Of a DNA stretch of 64,000 nt, positions 26,406 through 35,930 are shown piece by piece. Location: NCBI RefSeq assembly GCF_013350005.1, contig NZ_JABVWW010000001.1, positions 342,862 through 406,861 on the forward strand, in the 5' to 3' direction. The position numbers and the translations under genes were made by a program. This DNA comes from Methylocystis silviterrae. Lineage in GTDB: Bacteria > Pseudomonadota > Alphaproteobacteria > Rhizobiales > Beijerinckiaceae. The notes beneath the pieces are model-generated. The model was not told where the DNA came from, did no database searches, and saw only the letters and a program-made list of their open reading frames with translations. Numbering within the stretch: the first letter of the stretch is position 1; each line of letters begins with the position of its first letter.

Positions 26406-26597
26406 CCTTGTCGAAGAGCGGGCGAAGCCTATCTCACAGTCGACCAGGACTCTTCTTCGCCTTTGGGGAGCGCGGCGCGGCCGCGTTCCCCATTTTTGTT
26501 TGCCATCATATTGACACGTCGCCGCGCAAAACGAGCATGTGCGGTTGAGTTAAGCGCGTCTTTGCTGATTCTCTCTTCGATGGAGGGCAAGACGTCG

Positions 26598-28346
26598 ATG
26601 CACCTTCCCAAAAAATGGTGGATTGGACTGCCGGTCCTTTTTGGACTGGCCTATTTTGCGCAGGGCGCGTTGGCGCCTCGTCTAGAGGACGATCTGCGCG
26701 CTGCGATCTTGTTGCGAGTCGCACAGTCGCCTGACGCAATCGACAGGCCGGAGGTCCGCGTCGTGGGCCGTGACGTCGTCCTCGCCGGCATTTCGCTGTC
26801 GCCCGATGTGAAAGCTCAGCTTTTGACGGCGCTGGGCGTTGAAACGCCAGCGCGGCGCATCATGGACGCGACGCAGCCTCTCTCGCGCGCAACGCCCTTC
26901 GTGCTGCGACTCGAACGCCGCGGCGGTAAGGCCATGATCTCGGGCAACGTCCCGCCCACGGGCGCGCGCGAAAAGCTGCGCGCGGAGATCGCCGCCTTAG
27001 GCCTGGAAGTGTCGGACTCCGCCGCCTACGCCGACGGCGCGCCGAAATCCTTCCCCGATCTCGCGTCCTTCGCCGTGCGCCGCCTCGCCGAACTCGATCC
27101 GGCGACGACGACGATGACTGACGCGAATCTGGCTGTTTCCGGCGAAGCGCGCAGCGCGGCCGATTACGGCAAGGCGCTCGCCGCGCTCAAGGCGTCGCCG
27201 TTTGAGAGCGCGGTAAAGGTGGACGTGTCGCCGCCGCGTGTTTCTCCCTACGTGTTTTCAGCGGCGGCGCGCGATGGCGTCATCAGCCTCTCTGGCCATT
27301 TGCCGAGCGACGATCTGCGCAAACAGGTTGTCGCTATGGCGGCCTCCGTGGGCGCCGGCGCCGCGGTCAGCGACGCGACCGAGCTTGGCGCCGGCGCGCC
27401 CGCCGGAGACTTCGCCGGAGCGCTTGCGTTCGCGGTCAGCGAGCTCGGCAAGTTGTCGCAAGGCAAAGTCGCCGTATCCGACGGCAAGATCATCATCGAA
27501 GGGCAGGGGCGCCAGAACATATTGGGCGAGACGATCCGCGCCGATGCGAAAGCGCGGTTGCCTTCGGGATTTGAGATCGCGCGGCTCGACGTCACGGCGG
27601 GTCCGATAACGCCGTATGTTTTCAGCGCCCAGCGCGCCGGCGGAGACGTTACGCTCACCGGCTATGCGCCGGATGAGTCCGTCCGCAATCGCCTCGTCGA
27701 AACCGCGCGCAGGAATTTCTTCGACGCGAAAGTCGTTGATCGGCTCGTTATCGCGAAAGGCGCGCCGCAGAACTTCGCGGAAGCGATGGATCATGCCCTC
27801 GCCGCATTGGCGCGGCTCGACGAAGGCAAGCTCGCGATCAGCGACTCGAATATCTCGCTCGCCGGCGTCGCGCGTCATCAGAACGCACGCGCCGAGATCG
27901 CGGCGAGCTTCGCCGATGCGCTTCCGCAGAGTTTCCGCGGCGAGGCGCAGCTCTCGACACGCATCGTCGGCTCGCCGCTTGTTGCAAGCCAGTGCGCCGC
28001 GGCGCTCGCCGATCTTCTCGCCAAATCGCCAATCGTCTTTGTGTCCGACGATTCGGCGATCGCCGCTGAATCCGCGCCTCTCGTCGATGCGATCGCTGCG
28101 ACGGCGCTGCGCTGCCCGGGCGCCACTCTCGAGATCGCGGCGCACACCGACAACGTCGGCATCGCCGAAGTGAATCTGGGGCGCAGCAAGCGTCGCGCGC
28201 AGGCGTTGGTCGAACGATTGGCGAAGGCCGGAGTCGACCCGTTTAGAACAATCGCCGTCGGCTATGGCGGCGAGCGTCCGATCGCTTCCAATGACAGTGA
28301 CGAAAATCGCGCGCGCAATCGCCGCGTCGAAATCGTCGTCAAGTAG
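26598..28346 (+). CDS. OmpA-family protein with three BON-like repeats
   Basis: Envelope protein of 582 residues with an N-terminal signal/anchor (WWIGLPVLFGLAYFAQGALA) and a C-terminal OmpA peptidoglycan-binding domain (LEIAAHTDNVGIAEVNLGRS, RARNRRVEIVVK; the Asp and Arg that hold diaminopimelate are present). Between them are three repeats of about 150 residues, each opening with a BON-like strand set (TPFVLRLERRGGKAMISGNV; SPYVFSAAARDGVISLSGHL; TPYVFSAQRAGGDVTLTGYA) and each containing a FAxAL..L..L stretch. I chose ATG 26598 because GGAGGG lies ten bases before it; longer starts at 26463 or 26580 are possible. Two more genes follow in the same direction and may share a transcript. Confidence 0.8.
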   Translation: MHLPKKWWIGLPVLFGLAYFAQGALAPRLEDDLRAAILLRVAQSPDAIDRPEVRVVGRDVVLAGISLSPDVKAQLLTALGVETPARRIMDATQPLSRATPFVLRLERRGGKAMISGNVPPTGAREKLRAEIAALGLEVSDSAAYADGAPKSFPDLASFAVRRLAELDPATTTMTDANLAVSGEARSAADYGKALAALKASPFESAVKVDVSPPRVSPYVFSAAARDGVISLSGHLPSDDLRKQVVAMAASVGAGAAVSDATELGAGAPAGDFAGALAFAVSELGKLSQGKVAVSDGKIIIEGQGRQNILGETIRADAKARLPSGFEIARLDVTAGPITPYVFSAQRAGGDVTLTGYAPDESVRNRLVETARRNFFDAKVVDRLVIAKGAPQNFAEAMDHALAALARLDEGKLAISDSNISLAGVARHQNARAEIAASFADALPQSFRGEAQLSTRIVGSPLVASQCAAALADLLAKSPIVFVSDDSAIAAESAPLVDAIAATALRCPGATLEIAAHTDNVGIAEVNLGRSKRRAQALVERLAKAGVDPFRTIAVGYGGERPIASNDSDENRARNRRVEIVVK

Positions 28347-28367
28347 CGCCAGAGAAGGAGACGGCAG

Positions 28368-29156
28368 ATGTCCTACTTGCTGACGCTTGGCTGGCCTTGG
28401 TTCGCCGCCGCTTGTGCGCTTGGCGCGCTTGCCGGCTATGTGACGACCTCGCGGGCGAAGGACGCCCCTGCGGCGCCCGGCTGGAACGTTATCGCGATCG
28501 CAGTGACGCTCGGCGCGGGCGCAGCCGCCTCCTGGCTGGGGCTCCTTGACGGGCGCGCCGCGCTGACGATGGACGTATTGCTGATCGCGATGCTCGCTTA
28601 TCTCGTCGGTCTGCCGGTTGGCGCCGCGCTCAAGACGACACAGGCCGCGCCCGCTTATGCCGGCAAGCGGCCGATCATTGTACTGCGCGGCGCGACGCGC
28701 GACGTTTACGAAACGACCGTCGCGCCGTCGACCGAACCGCAAGATGAGCAAGGTGAGATTGTCGCGACTGCGCAGCCAGCGACACAGATGAGCGTTGAGC
28801 CGGCGCTAGAGGCGGCGGCTTCTGCCGCCAAGGCGCTAAAAGAAAAAGCCGCGCAAATGCGCGCGCCGAGCGGCAAAATGGCGCCGGGCGCTCCGCCTGC
28901 CGCGCTTCCCGCGCCACGCGACGGCGCCGCGGACGATCTTGCAAAAATCAAGGGCGTCGGACCAAAGAGCGTCGAGAAGCTGCACGCGCTGGGGGTTTTC
29001 CATTATGATCAGATCGCCGGCTGGAGCGACGACAACATCAAATGGATCGAGGCGTCGATCGGCGCGGCGGGGCGGGTGAAGCGCAACGGATGGATCGCGC
29101 AGGCGCAAGCGCTAAGCGGCGGCGCCTCGGCTGATCGCAGCGCCGACGCGGCATAG
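28368..29156 (+). CDS. Membrane protein with C-terminal helix-hairpin (H3TH-like) domain
   Basis: A 262-residue protein. The N-terminal third has three hydrophobic helices (WPWFAAACALGALAGYV, VIAIAVTLGAGAAASWLG, MDVLLIAMLAYLVGLPVGA). An alanine/proline-rich linker follows. The C-terminal 60 residues (DDLAKIKGVGPKSVEKLHAL, GVFHYDQIAGWSDDNIKWIE) form the helix-hairpin-helix module also seen fused to NuoE and L21-like proteins in rhizobia and described as flap-endonuclease-like H3TH. In this setting it probably binds nucleic acid or protein at the membrane; the role is unknown. It lies 21 bases after the OmpA-like gene. Confidence 0.65.
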   Translation: MSYLLTLGWPWFAAACALGALAGYVTTSRAKDAPAAPGWNVIAIAVTLGAGAAASWLGLLDGRAALTMDVLLIAMLAYLVGLPVGAALKTTQAAPAYAGKRPIIVLRGATRDVYETTVAPSTEPQDEQGEIVATAQPATQMSVEPALEAAASAAKALKEKAAQMRAPSGKMAPGAPPAALPAPRDGAADDLAKIKGVGPKSVEKLHALGVFHYDQIAGWSDDNIKWIEASIGAAGRVKRNGWIAQAQALSGGASADRSADAA

Positions 29157-29176
29157 GTCGGCAGAGGGACGAGTTC

Positions 29177-29968
29177 GTGCGTATGCGTATGGGTCTGAGC
29201 TTCGTCCTTATCTGCGTCGCGTCATTGTCTGCCCAAGACCTCCGCGCGCAGGACATGCTGCAAGGCGTCGATCTTGCGCAGCCGGCTTATTCCAAGGCTG
29301 AATTAACGCGCGCCGACGTCGAAGCGGCGCTGCTGCATCGCAAGAGCGGACATAAGGTCGATCTTTCAGAAAAGAGCCTCAACGGGCTCGATCTTTCCGG
29401 GCTCGATCTGCACGGCGTCGATTTTCGCGCGACCCGCATGAACAAGACATCGCTCGCCGGCGCGCGGCTCGACGACGCGATCCTCGATCAAGCCTGGCTG
29501 ATCGAAGCCGACCTCACCGGCGCATCGCTGAAGGGGGCGCACGCCTTCGCTTCGCAAATGCAGCGTATAAGGGCCGACGGCGCAGACTTCGCGCATGCGC
29601 GTCTCGCCGGCGATCTGACCGGCGCATCGGCGCGCGGCGCCAATTTCAGCGAGGCGGATCTCTCCGCCGACATGAAGAACCAGTCGATGGGATTGATGCG
29701 TGCGGTGCTGCGCTCGGCCGTGCTCGAAGGCGCGCGTTTTCACAAGGCCAATCTCGCGAGCGCCGACCTGCGCTTCGCGCGCGCCGCGGGCGCGGATTTT
29801 TCCGAGGCGAATCTGAAGGGCGCCGACGCCGCCGGCGCGGATTTGACCGGCGTAAACTGGACCGGCGCCACGACTGACGGTCTTGATCTCGATTCCGCGC
29901 AGATCGACTCCGCCGCCGGGAGCGCGCTCGCAGGCGCGCAAAACATCGATCGCGCCCGTGTGAAATGA
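29177..29968 (+). CDS. Exported pentapeptide-repeat protein
   Basis: A 263-residue protein with a signal peptide (GLSFVLICVASLSAQDLRAQ) and a long run of A(D/N)LxX pentapeptides from about residue 75, e.g. NGLDLSGLDLHGVDFRATRM and ANLASADLRFARAAGADFSE. Such repeats fold as a right-handed quadrilateral beta-helix. Function is not predictable from the repeats alone. The GTG at 29177 follows GAGGGACGAG closely; ATGs at 29183 and 29189 are alternatives. Its stop overlaps the ROK kinase start as ATGA. Confidence 0.75.
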   Translation: MRMRMGLSFVLICVASLSAQDLRAQDMLQGVDLAQPAYSKAELTRADVEAALLHRKSGHKVDLSEKSLNGLDLSGLDLHGVDFRATRMNKTSLAGARLDDAILDQAWLIEADLTGASLKGAHAFASQMQRIRADGADFAHARLAGDLTGASARGANFSEADLSADMKNQSMGLMRAVLRSAVLEGARFHKANLASADLRFARAAGADFSEANLKGADAAGADLTGVNWTGATTDGLDLDSAQIDSAAGSALAGAQNIDRARVK

Positions 29969-30888
29969 CGCGCGACGTTATCCGCATCGGCGTTGATCTC
30001 GGCGGCACCAAGATCGAGGCGATCGCGCTCGACGCCGCGGGCGAGACGCTGGAGCGTCGCCGCGTCGCGACGCCCGCCGATGATTATGCGGCGATCATCG
30101 AAGCCGTCGTGACCCTCGTTCGTGATGTCGAATCGAATATCGGGCGGCGCGGCGTCGTGGGCGTCGGCGCGCCGGGCGCGATCTCGACGCATACCGGCCT
30201 CGTAAAAAACTCCAACACGGCCGTCGTCAACGGCAAGCCGCTCGACGTCGATCTCGCGCAGGCGCTCGGACGCCCGGTGCGGGTCGCCAATGACGCCAAT
30301 TGTTTCGCGCTGTCGGAGGCGATTGACGGCGCCGGCCGCGGCGCCAGCGTGGTGTTCGGCGTTATTCTTGGCACCGGCGTCGGCGGCGGCGTCATCGTCA
30401 ACGGAAAGATCCTTGAGGGGCGCAATCGCGTCGCAGGCGAATGGGGCCATACGCCGCTGCCGTGGATGACTCCGCAGGAATATCCCGGGAGCCCCTGCTT
30501 TTGCGGGCACAGCGGCTGTATCGAGACGTTTCTTTGCGGGGCCGGCCTTTCGCGCGACTATGAGAAGCGCTCCGGCGCGCGCCGCCATGCGGCCGAAATC
30601 GCCGCGCTGGCGGAAGCCGGCGAGCCCGCCGCGCGCGCAAGCCTCGATTGCTATCAGGACCGTCTGGCGCGGGCGTTGGCGGTGGTCGTCGATCTCATCG
30701 ATCCTGACGTCATCGTGCTCGGCGGCGGGCTTTCCAACATCTCGCGCCTCTATGAGGGACTCGCGGCGCGCGTGGGGGAGAACGCCGTCACCGACGCCTT
30801 TGATACGAAAATCCTGCCGAATGCGCATGGCGACTCGGGCGGCGTGCGCGGCGCCGCCTGGCTATGGGGCGCCGGCGAGGCCGAATGA
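29965..30888 (+). CDS. ROK-family sugar kinase, fructokinase-like
   Basis: Cytosolic ATP-dependent hexose kinase of 307 residues. The phosphate-binding start [14 protein letters not shown], the catalytic aspartate in [13 protein letters not shown], the [12 protein letters not shown] loop and the zinc site EWGHTPLPW...[12 protein letters not shown] are all present. The [13 protein letters not shown] segment and the zinc motif look like the fructokinase Mak branch rather than N-acetylglucosamine kinase, but substrate is inference. It is coupled to the pentapeptide gene upstream (4-base overlap) and followed by NAD kinase. Confidence 0.85.
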   Translation: MTRDVIRIGVDLGGTKIEAIALDAAGETLERRRVATPADDYAAIIEAVVTLVRDVESNIGRRGVVGVGAPGAISTHTGLVKNSNTAVVNGKPLDVDLAQALGRPVRVANDANCFALSEAIDGAGRGASVVFGVILGTGVGGGVIVNGKILEGRNRVAGEWGHTPLPWMTPQEYPGSPCFCGHSGCIETFLCGAGLSRDYEKRSGARRHAAEIAALAEAGEPAARASLDCYQDRLARALAVVVDLIDPDVIVLGGGLSNISRLYEGLAARVGENAVTDAFDTKILPNAHGDSGGVRGAAWLWGAGEAE

Positions 30889-31006
30889 GCTGGACATATT
30901 GAGGCCGCCGGAGCGGAGCTCGCGCCGGCGCCGTTCCCTCCGGCCTCGCGCCGGTGTATGCCGAAGCAATCGCGGCGGCTGCGGCGAGCGTGAAAGGGAG
31001 TTTGCG

Positions 31007-31810
31007 ATGGGCGCCGCCGGAGATCAGCAGACTCACGGAAAGAAGCCGTGCGCCCATTTGGCTTTTCTTGCGTCGGGTGCGCCAGAGGCGGAAGAGTCGC
31101 GCCAGCGCCTTATTGAAAAATACGGCGACTGCCCGCCTGAGGAGGCCGATTGCATCGTCGCGCTGGGGGGCGACGGCCTCATGCTTCGCACGCTGCATCG
31201 GTTCATGGACGCCGGCAAGCCGATCTACGGCATGAATCGCGGCTCGGTCGGCTTTCTGATGAACCAGTATCGAGAGACGGGACTGCGCAAGCGCATCGCC
31301 GAGGCCAAGCCTTCGATCATTCACCCCTTGCTGATGCATGCCGTCAATGTGCGCGGCGACGAGTTTTCGGCGCACGCCATCAACGAGGTGTCGCTGTTGC
31401 GCCAGACGTCGCAGATCGCGAAGCTGCGCATTCTGGTCAACGGCCAGGAGCGTTTGCCGGAACTCGTCACCGACGGCGTGCTGGTGTCGACGCCCGCCGG
31501 CTCGACCGCCTACAATCTTTCCGCCAATGGTCCGATCCTGCCGCTCGATGCGCCGCTGATGGCCTTAACGCCGATCTCCGCCTTCCGCCCGCGCCGCTGG
31601 CATGGCGCTCTGCTGCCCGACCTCGCAAAGGTGCGGATCGAGGTCCTCGAAGCGGCGAAGCGGCCCGTCTCCGTCGTCGCCGATCATGACGAATTTCGCG
31701 ACCTTGCTTATGTGGACGTTGTGATGGATCACGCCACCAGTCTGGTGCTTCTCCACGATGCTGGCCATTCGCTGGAAGAGCGAATCCTGCGCGAGCAGTT
31801 CGGATACTAA
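31007..31810 (+). CDS. nadK: NAD kinase
   Basis: Phosphorylates NAD to NADP. The 267-residue product has the catalytic GGDG motif ([17 protein letters not shown]), [28 protein letters not shown], and the [20 protein letters not shown] block that completes the NAD site. ATG 31007 follows AAAGGGAG by six bases, which settles the start although the frame is open much further upstream. It lies 118 bases after the ROK kinase and is followed after 5 bases by a ferredoxin gene. Confidence 0.93.
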   Translation: MGAAGDQQTHGKKPCAHLAFLASGAPEAEESRQRLIEKYGDCPPEEADCIVALGGDGLMLRTLHRFMDAGKPIYGMNRGSVGFLMNQYRETGLRKRIAEAKPSIIHPLLMHAVNVRGDEFSAHAINEVSLLRQTSQIAKLRILVNGQERLPELVTDGVLVSTPAGSTAYNLSANGPILPLDAPLMALTPISAFRPRRWHGALLPDLAKVRIEVLEAAKRPVSVVADHDEFRDLAYVDVVMDHATSLVLLHDAGHSLEERILREQFGY

Positions 31811-31815
31811 ACTTA

Positions 31816-32115
31816 ATGACTGAATCCGCGATCAAACCCTTCCGCCGCCACGTCTTCGTCTGCGTCAACACGCGCGACGGCCGATCCGCCTGCGAGGACC
31901 ACGGCGCAAAGGAGGCGCTGGCCAAGGTTAAGGAAGCGCTCAAGGCGCTGCCCTTCGCCAAGCGCGACGGCGTGCGCCTGTCACAAGCGGGCTGCCTCGG
32001 CCAATGCGAGCATGGCCCCGTCGCGGTCGTCTATCCTGGCGGCAAATGGATCAGCTATTCGTCGCCCGACGAGCTGATCCGCTTCGTGCTGGAGCAGATC
32101 GAGGCCCCCGACTGA
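31816..32115 (+). CDS. Thioredoxin-like [2Fe-2S] ferredoxin
   Basis: A 99-residue electron carrier of the thioredoxin-fold 2Fe-2S type. Four cysteines are placed as expected: HVFVCVN, RSACEDHG, and AGCLGQCEHGPV. The start is FRRHVFVCVNTRDGRSAC, which matches stand-alone proteins of this group. It follows nadK by five bases. Its redox partner is unknown. Confidence 0.85.
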   Translation: MTESAIKPFRRHVFVCVNTRDGRSACEDHGAKEALAKVKEALKALPFAKRDGVRLSQAGCLGQCEHGPVAVVYPGGKWISYSSPDELIRFVLEQIEAPD

Positions 32116-32176
32116 TCAGCGGCGCTGCTGGGCGTGTTAAAAGGGATCAGAGGTCTCCTGAACAAGCCCCGGTCGC

Positions 32177-32905
32177 ATGCGCTCCTGTTTGATCCTTGAG
32201 TCCGACGCCAGCGATGAGGAACTCGCGGCGGCGTTCGATTGCGGCGCCGACGCGCTCCTGTTGCGGCTTGGCCCCTGTGCGGAGGACGAGGCGCGGCGCA
32301 GCGCCCGCGCGCGCGCCTGCGCGCTGATCAATGAGGCGCGAGGCAAGAGCGCGGCGCCGAAGCTCTTCGTGGAGGTGGCCTCGCTCGACAGCGAACTCAT
32401 CGAGGCCGACCTCGACGCGCTGTTCGGTCCGGGACCGGACGGCGTCTTTCTGCCATCCTGCGATGGCGCCGCGAGCTTGCAGCGCATGTCGGTGAAGCTC
32501 GCCGTGCGCGAGGCGCAAGCCGGCCTCGCCGACGGCGCGACCAGGATCGGCGCCTTCGCCGGGGGCGATCCCGCCGCCGTGTTGGCGTTGCGTTCCCTCG
32601 CCGGCGCGTCGCCGCGTCTCGCGGCGCTGGCCTTCGACGAAGCTGGGCTGCGCGCGGCGCTGGGCCTCGCCTGCGGTGACGGCGCCGCGGCCCAAATGGC
32701 GCGGGCGGCCGTCGTTCTGGCGGCGGCGTCGGCCGGCGTGTCGGCGCTTGCTGCGCCCGTGCAAACCGGAGAGGAGAATGCCTATGCGGCGGCGCGCCGC
32801 GACGGTTTTCAGGGGGCGATGGCGCTTTTTCCCGGACAGATCGCGGCCATCCACGAGGTCTTTCCGGCGAGCGAGAATCGACAAAGACCGCAATCGTCGG
32901 CATAG
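32177..32905 (+). CDS. Degenerate CitE/HpcH aldolase-like protein
   Basis: A 242-residue protein with the TIM-barrel layout of the citrate lyase beta/HpcH family, e.g. PKLFVEVASLDSELIEADLD, PDGVFLPSCDGAASLQRM, GATRIGAFAGGDPAAVLALR and the C-terminal GFQGAMALFPGQIAAIHEVF (compare G-AIHP-QI-IVNE in active members). The catalytic ETAxGV segment reads AGGDPAAV and the metal-binding GxEDL region reads AFDEAGLR, so the acidic residues that bind Mg are largely lost. I infer a non-catalytic or altered protein. It is about 60 bases after the ferredoxin gene. Confidence 0.55.
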   Translation: MRSCLILESDASDEELAAAFDCGADALLLRLGPCAEDEARRSARARACALINEARGKSAAPKLFVEVASLDSELIEADLDALFGPGPDGVFLPSCDGAASLQRMSVKLAVREAQAGLADGATRIGAFAGGDPAAVLALRSLAGASPRLAALAFDEAGLRAALGLACGDGAAAQMARAAVVLAAASAGVSALAAPVQTGEENAYAAARRDGFQGAMALFPGQIAAIHEVFPASENRQRPQSSA

Positions 32906-32913
32906 ACAGGACG

Positions 32914-33909
32914 ATGAAAAAGGTCCGATTGGACGCGCTTGGCCGGGCCGCCGCGGCGGCGCTCGCCGGCGCAGCGCTTTTCCCCGAGCCGACGCAAGCG
33001 CAGCAACAGCCGCCGCGCCGTCCCCATCCGCCGCATGGCGCCGGCGAAGCGGCCGGACCGGCCGCGCCGCCGACCGAAAGACGCGCCACGCTGCGGCTGA
33101 GCGCGACGCTTGCAGCCAATGACCAGCAGCCGGTCCGCTCGGGCCTCGTCTGGCGCGTCTTTGAAGAGAGCGCCCAGCCGGACGGATCGCACAAGCTTGT
33201 GGCGCAATCCGAGGAGGCGGTCCCGACGCTGCCGCTGCCGGACGGCTCCTATATCGTCCACGCCGCCTATGGTCTTGCCGGCGTCACGCGCCGCGTCGCC
33301 ATCGAGGGGGGCAATGTGTCCGAGCGGATCGTTCTGAACGCCGGCGGGCTGAAGCTCATCGACAAGCTGGGCGACGCAGAAATTCCCGCGCAGCGGCTTT
33401 CAATTTCGATCTATGTGCCGGAGCGCGGCAATTCCGAAGCGAAGCTCATTCTCGCCAACGCCAACGCCGATCAAGTGATCTGCCTCCCCGAGGGCGCCTA
33501 TCACATCGTGTCCACTTTACTCGACACGGGGCAGGGCGCTCAGGGCGGGACGAACCAGACCAACTCCGTGGTTACGGCGGATCTGAAAATCCCGGCCGGA
33601 AAGCTGATCGAAGCGACACTGCGCCATCGCGCGGCGACCATGACCTTGAAGCTCGTCAAGCAGCCGGGCGGCGAGGCGCTCGCCAATACCAGCTTCTCGG
33701 TGCTCACGCCCGGTGGCGACGTCATCCGCGAGATGATCGGCGCTTTCCCGTCGCTCGTTTTGGCTGAAGGCGAATATGTCGCTATCGCTCGCCACGAGGG
33801 CAAAACCTATCAGGGCGCTTTCCGCGTGCAGTCGACCAAGGACTCGGACGTCGAAATTCTGATCCGCGATCAGCCGCGCAATCACGCGAACGACGAACAT
33901 CCGCAATAA
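32914..33909 (+). CDS. Exported protein of unknown function with repeated beta domains
   Basis: A 331-residue protein with a signal peptide (LGRAAAAALAGAALFPEPTQ), a proline/histidine linker and three similar beta-rich stretches: ATLRLSATLA...PDGSYIVHAAYG, KLILANANADQVICLPEGAY, and MTLKLVKQPGG...AEGEYVAIARHEG. The recurrence of PxGxYxVxA suggests carboxypeptidase-regulatory or PEGA-like modules. No enzyme motif is visible. It is eight bases after the CitE-like gene and is followed by a hairpin. Confidence 0.55.
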   Translation: MKKVRLDALGRAAAAALAGAALFPEPTQAQQQPPRRPHPPHGAGEAAGPAAPPTERRATLRLSATLAANDQQPVRSGLVWRVFEESAQPDGSHKLVAQSEEAVPTLPLPDGSYIVHAAYGLAGVTRRVAIEGGNVSERIVLNAGGLKLIDKLGDAEIPAQRLSISIYVPERGNSEAKLILANANADQVICLPEGAYHIVSTLLDTGQGAQGGTNQTNSVVTADLKIPAGKLIEATLRHRAATMTLKLVKQPGGEALANTSFSVLTPGGDVIREMIGAFPSLVLAEGEYVAIARHEGKTYQGAFRVQSTKDSDVEILIRDQPRNHANDEHPQ

Positions 33910-33910
33910 A

Positions 33911-33936
33911 AAGCCGCCCGGCGAACCGGGCGGCTT
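33911..33936. terminator. Bidirectional terminator between convergent genes
   Basis: An 11-bp perfect stem (33911-33921 with 33926-33936) around CGAA sits directly after the stop of the exported-protein gene and 28 bases from the end of the beta-barrel gene on the other strand. The plus-strand T content after the stem is weak; on the minus strand TTTTTATTG follows, which is better. Confidence 0.7.
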
Positions 33937-33963
33937 GCTTGGGTCGCTCTTGAAAACTGCGTT

Positions 33964-35577
33964 CTAGAGGAGCGTGAAGGGAACGATCACGTCCATGTTG
34001 AACATGCCCTGGTTCGAGCTCAGTCCGCTGCGGCTGAAGAACGGCGTGGCGCCATTGACCGTCGTGTCCCAACGCAGCTCCGGCCGGATGATCAGGCCGG
34101 TGATGTAGGGCAGTTTGACCGGCAGTTCAGGCGTAATCGTCATGCCCAGCGTGAAGGCGAGATAGCTCGTGCCGGAATAGACCGGCTTGTTAGCATAGAG
34201 GCCCGTTCCCAGGTTCTGGTTGATGCAGGACGGACACCAGAAGCCGTGCGCCAGATTGACCGCGTCGAAATAGCCCGGATAGGCGCTGACGAAGAAGTTG
34301 TTGTTGTCGCGATAGAATTCGGCGCGCCCGTTGAGCTTGAAGATATCGTTGATCTTGTAGGAGAAATATTGCGCGATGCCGAAGGCGCGCGCGCCCATTG
34401 GATAGGCCGGCGCCGTTCCCCAGAATCCCGTGCCGGTAATGGCGTTGGCCGCGCCCCAGGCCTTCTGCGGCAGGCCGAAGGAGCTTGGATTCCAGCCGCT
34501 TTCCAGCATGAAGCTGATGTCGGTGATGAACGTCAGATCCTCGGTCGCCTTCCAGGTCGTCGTGAGGTTGTTAAACGAACGGATCGCCGTGTTGACGTCG
34601 CAGGCGCAGAGGCCAGGGGCGCCGAAACCGCCCTGGTTGACTGGCCAGCCCGCCGTGAAAGCGTTGGGCCAGCCGGTCTGGGTAAACGGAGTTCCGTTAG
34701 CGAAACCAACCGGCCAGCCGACGCCGAGCGGATCGGTCTGCCTCTGGTTCTCCGGACCTGTATGGGTGATCGCCATAATGGTCAGATCGCCGTCGAGCAG
34801 GTTGAAGCCAAAGCCGCCGTGAAACGAGGCGGCGGCGTTGTTGTCCCCAGGCCAACCAAGGCTCGTGTTCACGCCGCTGGTCACGCCAGTATAGACGTCG
34901 AGCCAGGGCTTGACGTGGGTGGTGACCATTGCGCCGGTGTGGATAAACGGACCGTAGTTGAAGATGTAGGAGTGGCTGTAGAACAGATTGTCTTTCGCCG
35001 GGATCACTTCCGCGCCGTTGTAGGTGACGAACATGCCCACCTTGAGGTCGACGCCGCCTTCGCTGATCGGGCTAATCCACGGAAAATGCGCCAGGACATT
35101 GGCCTCGATCGGCCCGATCTGCGTGCGCGAGGCGATCGCATAATCGAGAATGCCGAGGTAGTGGTTGTAGCGCATGTCCTCGCCGATCATGCCCTGAAAC
35201 TTGAATCCGAAGTCATAGCCTTCGGCCTTGGGATCGAGCGGACGCTGCACGGTCAGGAGGGCGCCGTTGAAGGTCGGCCAGTTGGCGCGGTCCGTATAGA
35301 GGTGGCCCCAGTTCAGTTTGTTGAACGGCTGATTGAAGTTGACGGCGACGCCGCCTTCGACGTAGCCGTCGATGGTCAGCGTATCGATCCAGGCCGGCGT
35401 CGGCGCCATGGCCGGACCCTTGACGATCTTACCTTTTCTGACGGGCGTGGGCGCGGGTTGATTCTCTTCGATGAGAGTCGGATCGACCTCCATCAGCTTC
35501 GACTGAGCATGAGCAGCGCTCGTGACGCTGGTTGCTAGCGAAAGTGCAGCGACGGTCGAAAGATAGGGCCATTTCAT
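33964..35577 (-). CDS. Outer-membrane beta-barrel protein (BBP2/OmpL-like)
   Basis: A 537-residue protein with a signal peptide (LSTVAALSLATSVTSAAHAQ) and alternating aromatic beta strands typical of an outer-membrane barrel: TLTIDGYVEGGVAVNFNQPF, DFGFKFQGMIGEDMRYNHYL, LAFTLGMTITPELPVKLPY and the final MFNMDVIVPFTLL, ending in an aromatic/hydrophobic strand. It resembles the putative beta-barrel porin-2 group. ATG 35577 has GGAG nine bases upstream. Two cysteine pairs (LCACD, WCPSC) lie in predicted loops. Substrate is unknown. Confidence 0.75.
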   Translation of the reverse strand: MKWPYLSTVAALSLATSVTSAAHAQSKLMEVDPTLIEENQPAPTPVRKGKIVKGPAMAPTPAWIDTLTIDGYVEGGVAVNFNQPFNKLNWGHLYTDRANWPTFNGALLTVQRPLDPKAEGYDFGFKFQGMIGEDMRYNHYLGILDYAIASRTQIGPIEANVLAHFPWISPISEGGVDLKVGMFVTYNGAEVIPAKDNLFYSHSYIFNYGPFIHTGAMVTTHVKPWLDVYTGVTSGVNTSLGWPGDNNAAASFHGGFGFNLLDGDLTIMAITHTGPENQRQTDPLGVGWPVGFANGTPFTQTGWPNAFTAGWPVNQGGFGAPGLCACDVNTAIRSFNNLTTTWKATEDLTFITDISFMLESGWNPSSFGLPQKAWGAANAITGTGFWGTAPAYPMGARAFGIAQYFSYKINDIFKLNGRAEFYRDNNNFFVSAYPGYFDAVNLAHGFWCPSCINQNLGTGLYANKPVYSGTSYLAFTLGMTITPELPVKLPYITGLIIRPELRWDTTVNGATPFFSRSGLSSNQGMFNMDVIVPFTLL

Positions 35578-35930
35578 TGCTGGGAACTCCGTCTGGGAGG
35601 CGAGATCTGATTGATATCACTCGCGAGCGAAGTTCCGTTCAAGCCCAACGTCCGCGCATCTGCTCAATTGTTAGGCAAAAAAAGCCCTGACGAAAAATTG
35701 TTCTAATGAGTGTGGCGGCAATGTCACAATTTTTGATGGTTCCACGGCGGCCGATGCTGATTTCATAGCGCCTCTCGTCGTTAAAAAGGTGACAAATGTT
35801 CGTTTCTTGACGAATCACGATCCCTTCCGTCCAGACCGAGGCTTGCCTCTCTTCAAGCGCCGCCCTCTTTAGTAAGCGTGGCAATAGGCGGGCGCGCGGG
35901 GCGCGACGCCGCGGAACAGGAGAGGGCGAC
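35578..35930. other. 353-bp divergent intergenic region
   Basis: Lies between the divergent beta-barrel and Rieske-flavoprotein genes and so holds both promoters. The centre (about 35670-35760) is AT-richer than its surroundings, and a TTGACG occurs at 35807-35812 on the plus strand without a convincing -10. No gene is supported; the minus-strand frame 35639-35950 overlaps the next gene and has no family feature. Confidence 0.5.
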
